Source: Auanema rhodensis (Eukaryota; Nematoda; Chromadorea; Rhabditida; Rhabditidae). Taken from it: 64,000 nucleotides of DNA. The translations under genes were made by a program, and so were the position numbers. Location: assembly GCA_964057225.1 (NCBI GenBank), contig CAXKVF010000078.1, positions 620,001-684,000 of the forward strand. Reading direction: 5' to 3'. Each line of letters starts with the position of its first letter. Within the stretch, counting starts at the first letter, position 1. A model generated the notes under the pieces. The model saw nothing but the letters and a program-made list of their open reading frames with translations, was not told where the DNA came from and did not search any database. This document shows, piece after piece, positions 26,754 to 38,115 of this stretch.

Positions 26754-29700
26754 ACCAAGTGCACATCACGTGTACATTTAATTAGCATAAATTAAAGTTC
26801 ACGTAAACTTCAAAGTCATGGTTACCATGAAGCAATATCAATAAAAATTTGTTTTTAGACTAATATGGACATGGGGAATCTAATTTTGAAAACCGCATCT
26901 CTTTATCTTTCACGTGAAGCGAGTTACATACCAAGTGCACATCACGTGTACATTTAATTAGCATAAATTAAAGTTCACGTAAATTTCAAAGTCATGGTTA
27001 CCATGAACCAATATCAATAAAAATTTGTTTTTAGACTAATATGGACATGGGGAATCTAATTTTGAAAACCGCATCTCTTTATCTTTCACGTGAAGCGAGT
27101 TACATACCAAGTGCACATCACGTGTACATTTAATTAGCATAAATTAAAGTTCACGTAAACTTCAAAGTCATGGTTACCATGAAGCAATATCAATAAAAAT
27201 TTGTTTTTAGACTAATATGGACATGGGGAATCTAATTTTGAAAACCGCATCTCTTTATCTTTCACGTGAAGCGAGTTACATACCAAGTGCACATCACGTG
27301 TACATTTAATTAGCATAAATTAAAGTTCACGTAAACTTCAAAGTCATGGTTACCATGAAGCAATATCAATAAAAATTTGTTTTTAGACTAATATGGACAT
27401 GGGGAATCTAATTTTGAAAACCGCATCTCTTTATCTTTCACGTGAAGCGAGTTACATACCAAGTGCACATCACGTGTACATTTAATTAGCATAAATTAAA
27501 GTTCACGTAAATTTCAAAGTCATGGTTACCACGAACCAATATCAATAAAAATTTGTTTTTAGACTAATATGGACATGGGGAATCTAATTTTGAAAACCGC
27601 ATCTCTTTATCTTTCACGTGAAGCGAGTTACATACCAAGTGCACATCACGTGTACATTTAATTAGCATAAATTAAAGTTCACGTAAATTTCAAAGTCATG
27701 GTTACCATGAACCAATATCAATAAAAATTTGTTTTTAGACTAATATGGACATGGGGAATCTAATTTTGAAAACCGCATCTCTTTATCTTTCACGTGAAGC
27801 GAGTTACATACCAAGTGCACATCACGTGTACATTTAATTAGCATAAATTAAAGTTCACGTAAATTTCAAAGTCATGGTTACCATGCACCAATATCAATAA
27901 AAATTTGTTTTTAGACTAATATGGACATGGGGAATCTAATTTTGAAAACCGCATCTCTTTATCTTTCACGTGAAGCGAGTTACATACCAAGTGCACATCA
28001 CGTGTACATTTAATTAGCATAAATTAAAGTTCACGTAAATTTCAAAGTCATGGTTACCATGAACTAATATCAATAAAAATTTGTTTTTAGACTAATATGG
28101 ACATGGGGAATCTAATTTTGAAAACCGCATCTCTTTATCTTTCACGTGAAGCGAGTTACATACCAAGTGCACATCACGTGTACATTTAATTAGCATAAAT
28201 TAAAGTTCACGTAAATTTCAAAGTCATGGTTACCATGAAGCAATATCAATAAAAATTTGTTTTTAGACTAATATGGACATGGGGAATCTAATTTTGAAAA
28301 CCGCATCTCTTTATCTTTCACGTGAAGCGAGTTACATACCAAGTGCACATCACGTGTACATTTAATTAGCATAAATTAAAGTTCACGTAAATTTCAAAGT
28401 CATGGTTACCATGAACCAATATCAATAAAAATTTGTTTTTAGACTAATATGGACATGGGGAATCTAATTTTGAAAACCGCATTTCTTTATCTTTCACGTG
28501 AAGCGAGTTACATACCAAGTGCACATCACGTGTACATTTAATTAGCATAAATTAAAGTTCACGTAAATTTCAAAGTCATGGTTACCATGCACCAATAACA
28601 ATAAAAATTTGTTTTTAGACTAATATGGACATGGGGAATCTAATTTTGAAAACCGCATCTCTTTATCTTTCACGTGAAGCGAGTTACATACCAAGTGCAC
28701 ATCACGTGTACATTTAATTAGCATAAATTAAAGTTCACGTAAACTTCAAAGTCATGGTTACCATGAAGCAATATCAATAAAAATTTGTTTTTAGACTAAT
28801 ATGGACATGGGGAATCTAATTTTGAAAACCGCATCTCTTTTTCTTTCACGTGAAGCGAGTTACATACCAAGTGCACATCACGTGTACATTTAATTAGCAT
28901 AAATTAAAGTTCACGTAAATTTCAAAGTCATGGTTACCACGAACCAATATCAATAAAAATTTGTTTTTAGACTAATATGGACATGGGGAATCTAATTTTG
29001 AAAACCGCATCTCTTTATCTTTCACGTGAAGCGAGTTACATACCAAGTGCACATCACGTGTACATTTAATTAGCATAAATTAAAGTTCACGTAAATTTCA
29101 AAGTCATGGTTACCATGAACCAATATCAATAAAAATTTGTTTTTAGACTAATATGGACATGGGGAATCTAATTTTGAAAACCGCATCTCTTTATCTTTCA
29201 CGTGAAGCGAGTTACATACCAAGTGCACATCACGTGTACATTTAATTAGCATAAATTAAAGTTCACGTAAATTTCAAAGTCATGGTTACCATGCACCAAT
29301 ATCAATAAAAATTTGTTTTTAGACTAATATGGACATGGGGAATCTAATTTTGAAAACCGCATCTCTTTATCTTTCACGTGAAGCGAGTTACATACCAAGT
29401 GCACATCACGTGTACATTTAATTAGCATAAATTAAAGTTCACGTAAATTTCAAAGTCATGGTTACCATGAACTAATATCAATAAAAATTTGTTTTTAGAC
29501 TAATATGGACATGGGGAATCTAATTTTGAAAACCGCATTTCTTTATCTTTCACGTGAAGCGAGTTACATACCAAGTGCACATCACGTGTACATTTAATTA
29601 GCATAAATTAAAGTTCACGTAAATTTCAAAGTCATGGTTACCATGCACCAATAACAATAAAAATTTGTTTTTAGACTAATATGGACATGGGGAATCTAAT

Positions 29701-30273
29701 TTTGAAAACCGCATCTCTTTATCTTCCACGTGAAGCGAGTTACATACCAAGTGCACATCACGTGTACATTTAATTAGCATAAATTAAAGTTCACGTAAAC
29801 TTCAAAGTCATGGTTACCATGAAGCAATATCAATAAAAATTTGTTTTTAGACTAATATGGACATGGGGAATCTAATTTTGAAAACCGCATCTCTTTATCT
29901 TTCACGTGAAGCGAGTTACATACCAAGTGCACATCACGTGTACATTTAATTAGCATAAATTAAAGTTCACGTAAATTTCAAAGTCATGGTTACCATGAAC
30001 CAATATCAATAAAAATTTGTTTTTAGACTAATATGGACATGGGGAATCTAATTTTGAAAACCGCATCTCTTTATCTTTCACGTGAAGCGAGTTACATACC
30101 AAGTGCACATCACGTGTACATTTAATTAGCATAAATTAAAGTTCACGTAAATTTCAAAGTCATGGTTACCATGAAGCAATATCAATAAAAATTTGTTTTT
30201 AGACTAATATGGACATGGGGAATCTAATTTTGAAAACCGCATCTCTTTATCTTTCACGTGAAGCGAGTTACAT
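26754..30273. repeat. Mosaic zone with 1056-bp and 1408-bp spacings
   Basis: The four-monomer order C75, plain, C77, T80 at 27458-28161 recurs at 28866-29569 (1408 bp). The pair C77+A85 then C55+G79 at 28514-28865 recurs at 29570-29921 (1056 bp). T146 is present in 28338 and 29394. The two interleaved spacings indicate several overlapping unequal exchanges. Private changes include CTTTTTC near 28850 and CTTCCACG near 29724. Confidence 0.7.
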
Positions 30274-30449
30274 ACCAAGTGCACATCACGTGTACATTTA
30301 ATTATCATGAATTAAAGTTCACGTAAATTTCAAAGTCATGGTTACCATGCACCAATATGAATAAAAATTTGTTTTTAGACTAATATGGACATGGGGAATC
30401 TAATTTTGAAAACCGCATCTCTTTATCTTTCACGTGAAGCGAGTTACAT

Positions 30450-30586
30450 ACCAAGTGCACATCACGTGTACATTTAATTAGCATAAATTAAAGTTCACGT
30501 AAATTTTGTTTTTAGACTAATATGGACATGGGGAATCTAATTTTGAAAACCGCATCTCTTTATCTTTCACGTGAAGCGAGTTACAT
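30450..30586. repeat. Truncated 137-bp monomer (39-bp internal deletion), first copy
   Basis: Monomer positions 58-96 are missing: the sequence runs AAATTT then TGTTTTTAG across 30506/30507. The ends lie one base off a direct repeat AAATTT (positions 52-57 and 92-97), with 2 bp of microhomology at the junction, so slippage or end joining is plausible. The deletion removes the whole 63-77 dyad and the AATAAA hexamer but keeps both E-boxes and the 24-43 inverted repeat. Confidence 0.95.
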
Positions 30587-31290
30587 ACCAAGTGCACATC
30601 ACGTGTACATTTAATTAGCATAAATTAAAGTTCACGTAAATTTCAAAGTCATGGTTACCATGAAGCAATATCAATAAAAATTTGTTTTTAGACTATTATG
30701 GACATGAGGAATCTAATTTTGAAAACCGCATCTCTTTATCTTTCACGTGAAGCGAGTTACATACCAAGTGCACATCACGTGTACATTTAATTAGCATAAA
30801 TTAAAGTTCACGTAAATTTCAAAGTCATGGTTACCATGAACCAATATCAATAAAAATTTGTTTTTAGACTAATATGGACATGGGGAATCTAATTTTGAAA
30901 ACCGCATCTCTTTATCTTTCACGTGAAGCGAGTTACATACCAAGTGCACATCACGTGTACATTTAATTAGCATAAATTAAAGTTCACGTAAATTTCAAAG
31001 TCATGGTTACCATGCACCAATATCAATAAAAATTTGTTTTTAGACTAATATGGACATGGGGAATCTAATTTTGAAAACCGCATCTCTTTATCTTTCACGT
31101 GAAGCGAGTTACATACCAAGTGCACATCACGTGTACATTTAATTAGCATGAATTAAAGTTCACGTAAATTTCAAAGTCATGGTTACCATGCACCAATATG
31201 AATAAAAATTTGTTTTTAGACTAATATGGACATGGGGAATCTAATTTTGAAAACCGCATCTCTTTATCTTTCACGTGAAGCGAGTTACAT

Positions 31291-31427
31291 ACCAAGTGCA
31301 CATCACGTGTACATTTAATTAGCATAAATTAAAGTTCACGTAAATTTTGTTTTTAGACTAATATGGACATGGGGAATCTAATTTTGAAAACCGCATCTCT
31401 TTATCTTTCACGTGAAGCGAGTTACAT
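31291..31427. repeat. Truncated 137-bp monomer, second copy
   Basis: It has the identical junction to the copy at 30450, at 31347/31348, with the starts exactly 841 bp apart. It therefore arose by duplication of the five-monomer unit rather than by a second deletion. After it the array returns to 176-bp periodicity. Confidence 0.95.
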
Positions 31428-31955
31428 ACCAAGTGCACATCACGTGTACATTTAATTAGCATAAATTAAAGTTCACGTAAATTTCAAAGTCATGGTTACC
31501 ATGAAGCAATATCAATAAAAATTTGTTTTTAGACTATTATGGACATGAGGAATCTAATTTTGAAAACCGCATCTCTTTATCTTTCACGTGAAGCGAGTTA
31601 CATACCAAGTGCACATCACGTGTACATTTAATTAGCATAAATTAAAGTTCACGTAAATTTCAAAGTCATGGTTACCATGAACCAATATCAATAAAAATTT
31701 GTTTTTAGACTAATATGGACATGGGGAATCTAATTTTGAAAACCGCATCTCTTTATCTTTCACGTGAAGCGAGTTACATACCAAGTGCACATCACGTGTA
31801 CATTTAATTAGCATAAATTAAAGTTCACGTAAATTTCAAAGTCATGGTTACCATGAAGCAATATCAATAAAAATTTGTTTTTAGACTAATATGGACATGG
31901 GGAATCTAATTTTGAAAACCGCATCTCTTTATCTTTCACGTGAAGCGAGTTACAT

Positions 31956-34771
31956 ACCAAGTGCACATCACGTGTACATTTAATTAGCATGAATTAAAGT
32001 TCACGTAAATTTCAAAGTCATGGTTACCATGCACCAATATCAATAAAAATTTGTTTTTAGACTAATATGGACATGGGGAATCTAATTTTGAAAACCGCAT
32101 CTCTTTATCTTTCACGTGAAGCGAGTTACATACCAAGTGCACATCACGTGTACATTTAATTAGCATAAATTAAAGTTCACGTAAATTTCAAAGTCATGGT
32201 TACCATGCACCAATATCAATAAAAATTTGTTTTTAGACTAATATGGACATGGGGAATGTAATTTTGAAAACCGCATCTCTTTATCTTTCACGTGAAGCGA
32301 GTTACATACCAAGTGCACATCACGTGTACATTTAATTAGCATAAATTAAAGTTCACGTAAATTTCAAAGTCATGGTTACCATGCACCAATATCAATAAAA
32401 ATTTGTTTTTAGACTAATATGGACATGGGGAATCTAATTTTGAAAACCGCATCTCTTTATCTTTCACGTGAAGCGAGTTACATACCAAGTGCACATCACG
32501 TGTACATTTAATTAGCATAAATTAAAGTTCACGTAAATTTCAAAGTCATGGTTACCATGCACCAATATCAATAAAAATTTGTTTTTAGACTAATATGGAC
32601 ATGGGGAATCTAATTTTGAAAACCGCATCTCTTTATCTTTCACGTGAAGCGAGTTACATACCAAGTGCACATCACGTGTACATTTAATTAGCATAAATTA
32701 AAGTTCACGTAAATTTCAAAGTCATGGTTACCATGCACCAATATCAATAAAAATTTGTTTTTAGACTAATATGGACATGGGGAATCTAATTTTGAAAACC
32801 GCATCTCTTTATCTTTCACGTGAAGCGAGTTACATACCAAGTGCACATCACGTGTACATTTAATTAGCATAAATTTAAGTTCACGTAAATTTCAAAGTCA
32901 TGGTTACCATGCACCAATATCAATAAAAATTTGTTTTTAGACTAATATGGACATGGGGGATCTAATTTTGAAAACCGCATCTCTTTATCTTTCACGTGAA
33001 GCGAGTTACATACCAAGTGCACATCACGTGTACATTTAATTAGCATAAATTAAAGTTCACGTAAATTTCAAAGTCATGGTTATCATGAACCAATATCAAT
33101 AAAAATTTGTTTTTAGACTAATATGGACATGGGTAATCTAATTTTGAAAACCGCATCTCTTTATCTTTCACGTGAAGCGAGTTACATACCAAGTGCACAT
33201 CACGTGTACATTTAATTAGCATAAATTAAAGTTCACGTAAATTTCAAAGTCATGGTTACCATGAACCAATATCAATAAAAATTTGTTTTTAGACTAATAT
33301 GGACATGGGGAATCTAATTTTGAAAACCGCATCTCTTTATCTTTCACGTGAAGCGAGTTACATACCAAGTGCACATCACGTGTACATTTAATTAGCATAA
33401 ATTAAAGTTCACGTAAATTTCAAAGTCATGGTTACCATGCACCAATATCAATAAAAATTTGTTTTTAGACTAATATGGACATGGGGAATCTAATTTTGAA
33501 AACCGCATCTCTTTATCTTTCACGTGAAGCGAGTTACATACCAAGTGCACATCACGTGTACATTTAATTAGCATAAATTAAAGTTCACGTAAATTTCAAA
33601 GTCATGGTTACCATGCACCAATATCAATAAAAATTTGTTTTTAGACTAATATGGACATGGGGAATCTAATTTTGAAAACCGCATCTCTTTATCTTTCACG
33701 TGAAGAGAGTTACATACCAAGTGCACATCACGTGTACATTTAATTAGCATAAATTAAAGTTCACGTAAATTTCAAAGTCATGGTTACCATGAACCAATAT
33801 CAATAAAAATTTGTTTTTAGACTAATATGGACATGGGGAATCTAATTTTGAAAACCGCATCTCTTTATCTTTCACGTGAAGCGAGTTACATACCAAGTGC
33901 ACATCACGTGTACATTTAATTAGCATAAATTAAAGTTCACGTAAATTTCAAAGTCATGGTTACCATGAACCAATATCAATAAAAATTTGTTTTTAGACTA
34001 ATATGGACATGGGGAATCTAATTTTGAAAACCGCATCTCTTTATCTTTCACGTGAAGCGAGTTACATACCAAGTGCACATCACGTGTACATTTAATTAGC
34101 ATAAATTAAAGTTCACGTAAATTTCAAAGTCATGGTTACCATGAACCAATATCAATAAAAATTTGTTTTTAGACTAATATGGACATGGGGAATCTAATTT
34201 TGAAAACCGCATCTCTTTATCTTTCACGTGAAGCGAGTTACATACCAAGTGCACATCACGTGTACATTTAAATAGCATAAATTAAAGTTCACGTAAATTT
34301 CAAAGTCATGGTTACCATGCACCAATATCAATAAAAATTTGTTTTTAGACTAATATGGACATGGGGAATCTAATTTTGAAAACCGCATCTCTTTATCTTT
34401 CACGTGAAGCGAGTTACATACCAAGTGCACATCACGTGTACATTTAATTAGCATAAATTAAAGTTCACGTAAAATTCAAAGTCATGGTTACCATGCACCA
34501 ATATCAATAAAAATTTGTTTTTAGACTAATATGGACATGGGGAATCTAATTTTGAAAACCGCATCTCTTTATCTTTCACGTGAAGCGAGTTACATACCAA
34601 GTGCACATCACGTGTACATTTAATTAGCATAAATTAAAGTTCACGTAAATTTCAAAGTCATGGTTACCATGAACCAATATCAATAAAAATTTGTTTTTAG
34701 ACTAATATGGACATGGGGAATCTAATTTTGAAAACCGCATCTCTTTATCTTTCACGTGAAGCGAGTTACAT
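31956..34771. repeat. 16-monomer block, left copy of a 6160-bp-spaced duplication
   Basis: All sixteen monomers correspond to 38116-40931 at offset exactly 6160 bp (35 monomers). Shared rare markers, in order, are G36, G127, AAATTTAAG with GGGGGATC, TTATCATG with GGGTAATC, GAAGAGAG, TTTAAATAG and A55. The left copy lacks changes seen in the right copy (T9, GCGCC, an extra GGGTAATC, ATCAGT), so those arose after the duplication. Confidence 0.9.
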
Positions 34772-37235
34772 ACCAAGTGCACATCACGTGTACATTTAAT
34801 TAGCATAAATTAAAGTTCACGTAAATTTCAAAGTCATGGTTACCATGAACCAATATCAATAAAAATTTGTTTTTAGACTAATATGGACATGAAGAATCTA
34901 ATTTTGAAAACCGCATCTCTTTATCTTTCACGTGAAGCGAGTTACATTCCAAGTGCACATCACGTGTACATTTAATTAGCATAAATTAAAGTTCACGTAA
35001 ATTTCAAAGTCATGGTTACCATGAAGCAATATCGATAAAAATTTGTTTTTAGACTAATATGGACATGGGGAATCTAATTTTGAAAACCGCATCTCTTTAT
35101 CTTTCACGTGAAGCGAGTTACATACCAAGTGCACATCACGTGTACATTTAATTAGCATAAATTAAAGTTCACGTAAATTTCAAAGTCATGGTTACCATGA
35201 AGCAATATCAATAAAAATTTGTTTTTAGACTAATATGGACATGGGGAATCTAATTTTGAAAACCGCATCTCTTTATCTTTCACGTGAAGCGAGTTACATA
35301 CCAAGTGTACATCACGTGTACATTTAATTAGCATAAATTAAAGTTCACGTAAATTTCAAAGTCATGGTTACCATGAAGCAATATCAATAAAAATTTGTTT
35401 TTAGACTAATATGGACATGGGGAATCTAATTTTGAAAACCGCATCTCTTTATCTTTCACGTGAAGCGAGTTACATACCAAGTGCACATCACGTGTACATT
35501 TAATTAGCATAAATTAAAGTTCACGTAAATTTCAAAGTCATGGTTACCATGAACCAATATCAATAAAAATTTGTTTTTAGACTAATATGGACATGGGGAA
35601 TCTAATTTTGAAAACCGCATCTCTTAATCTTTCACGTGAAGCGAGTTACATACCAAGTGCACATCACGTGTACATTTAATTAGCATGAATTAAAGTTCAC
35701 GTAAATTTCAAAGTCATGGTTACCATGAACCAATATCAATAAAATATTGTTTTTAGACTAATATGGACATGGGGAATCTAATTTTGAAAACCGCATCTCT
35801 TTATCTTTCTCGTGAAGCGAGTTACATACCAAGGGCACATCACGTGTACATTTAATTAGCATAAATTAAAGTTCACGTAAATTTCAAAGTCATGGTTACC
35901 ATGAACCAATATCAATAAAAATTTGTTTTTAGACTAATATGGACATGGGGAATCTAATTTTGAAAACCGCATCTCTTTATCTTTCACGTGAAGCGAGTTA
36001 CATACCAAGTGCACATCACGTGTACATTTAATTAGCATAAATTAAAGTTCACGTAAATTTCAAAGTCATGGTTACCATGAACCAATATCAATAAAAATTT
36101 GTTTTTAGACTAATATGGACATGAAGAATCTAATTTTGAAAACCGCATCTCTTTATCTTTCACGTGAAGCGAGTTACATTCCAAGTGCACATCACGTGTA
36201 CATTTAATTAGCATAAATTAAAGTTCACGTAAATTTCAAAGTCATGGTTACCATGAAGCAATATCGATAAAAATTTGTTTTTAGACTAATATGGACATGG
36301 GGAATCTAATTTTGAAAACCGCATCTCTTTATCTTTCACGTGAAGCGAGTTACATACCAAGTGCACATCACGTGTACATTTAATTAGCATAAATTAAAGT
36401 TCACGTAAATTTCAAAGTCATGGTTACCATGAAGCAATATCAATAAAAATTTGTTTTTAGACTAATATGGACATGGGGAATCTAATTTTGAAAACCGCAT
36501 CTCTTTATCTTTCACGTGAAGCGAGTTACATACCAAGTGTACATCACGTGTACATTTAATTAGCATAAATTAAAGTTCACGTAAATTTCAAAGTCATGGT
36601 TACCATGAAGCAATATCAATAAAAATTTGTTTTTAGACTAATATGGACATGGGGAATCTAATTTTGAAAACCGCATCTCTTTATCTTTCACGTGAAGCGA
36701 GTTACATACCAAGTGCACATCACGTGTACATTTAATTAGCATAAATTAAAGTTCACGTAAATTTCAAAGTCATGGTTACCATGAACCAATATCAATAAAA
36801 ATTTGTTTTTAGACTAATATGGACATGGGGAATCTAATTTTGAAAACCGCATCTCTTAATCTTTCACGTGAAGCGAGTTACATACCAAGTGCACATCACG
36901 TGTACATTTAATTAGCATGAATTAAAGTTCACGTAAATTTCAAAGTCATGGTTACCATGAACCAATATCAATAAAATATTGTTTTTAGACTAATATGGAC
37001 ATGGGGAATCTAATTTTGAAAACCGCATCTCTTTATCTTTCTCGTGAAGCGAGTTACATACCAAGGGCACATCACGTGTACATTTAATTAGCATAAATTA
37101 AAGTTCACGTAAATTTCAAAGTCATGGTTACCATGAACCAATATCAATAAAAATTTGTTTTTAGACTAATATGAACATGGGGAATCTAATTTTGAAAACC
37201 GCATTTCTTTATCTTTCACGTGAAGCGAGTTACAT
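34772..37235. repeat. 7-monomer (1232-bp) higher-order repeat, two tandem copies
   Basis: Copies are 34772-36003 and 36004-37235. Seven monomers align in order: ATGAAGAATC, TTACATTCC plus ATCGATAAA, G79, T9+G79, A151, G36 plus AAATATTG plus TTCTCGTG, and G7 (AAGGGCAC). Every marker recurs at 1232 bp. The last monomer of copy two additionally has T146 and ATGAACATGG. This is the most marker-rich higher-order unit in the window. Confidence 0.9.
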
Positions 37236-38115
37236 ACCGAGTGCACATCACGTGTACATTTAATTAGCATAAATTAAAGTTCACGTAAATTTCAAAGTCA
37301 TGGTTACCATGCACCAATATCAATAAAAATTTGTTTTTAGACTAATATGGACATGGGGAATCTAATTTTGAAAACCGCATCTCTTTATCTTTCACGTGAA
37401 GCGAGTTACATACCAAGTGCACATCACGTGTACATTTAATTAGCATAAATTAAAGTTCACGTAAATTTCAAAGTCATGGTTACCATGAACCAATATCAAT
37501 AAAAATTTGTTTTTAGACTAATATGGACATGGGGAATCTAATTTTGAAAACCGCATCTCTTAATCTTTCACGTGAAGCGAGTTACATACCAAGTGCACAT
37601 CACGTGTACATTTAATTAGCATGAATTAAAGTTCACGTAAATTTCAAAGTCATGGTTACCATGAACCAATATCAATAAAAATTTGTTTTTAGACTAATAT
37701 GGACATGGGGAATCTAATTTTGAAAACCGCATCTCTTTATCTTTCTCGTGAAGCGAGTTACATACCAAGGGCACATCACGTGTACATTTAATTAGCATAA
37801 ATTAAAGTTCACGTAAATTTCAAAGTCATGGTTACCATGAACCAATATCAATAAAAATTTGTTTTTAGACTAATATGGACATGGGGAATCTAATTTTGAA
37901 AACCGCATTTCTTTATCTTTCACGTGAAGCGAGTTACATACCAAGTGCACATCACGTGTACATTTAATTAGCATAAATTAAAGTTCACGTAAATTTCAAA
38001 GTCATGGTTACCATGCACCAATATCAATAAAAATTTGTTTTTAGACTAATATGGACATGGGGAATCTAATTTTGAAAACCGCATCTCTTTATCTTTCACG
38101 TGAAGCGAGTTACAT
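36708..38115. repeat. 4-monomer (704-bp) higher-order repeat, two tandem copies, nested on the 7-mer
   Basis: Copies are 36708-37411 and 37412-38115, in the order A151, G36+T159, G7+T146, C77. The first copy overlaps the end of the second 7-mer. The AAATATTG variant of 36884 is missing from 37588, and ACCGAGTG (near 37238) is private to the first copy. The structure is a sub-duplication of the tail of the 7-mer. Confidence 0.85.

Larger units (their letters stand above)
30274..31955. repeat. 5-monomer 841-bp higher-order repeat, two tandem copies, each with a truncated monomer
   Basis: Copies are 30274-31114 and 31115-31955, both exactly 841 bp (four of 176 plus one of 137). The order is G36+C77 with TATGAATA, truncated, G79 with GACTATTATGG and ATGAGG, plain, then C77 in copy one and G79 in copy two. 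Copy one has T at 32 (ATTATCATG) where copy two has G. The shared deletion junction proves the two copies descend from one event. Confidence 0.9.

Noticed and set aside
30274-31955. Transposon or other insertion causing the loss of period
   Set aside because: The phase change is fully explained by a 39-bp deletion in two monomers; no extra sequence or target-site duplication is present.
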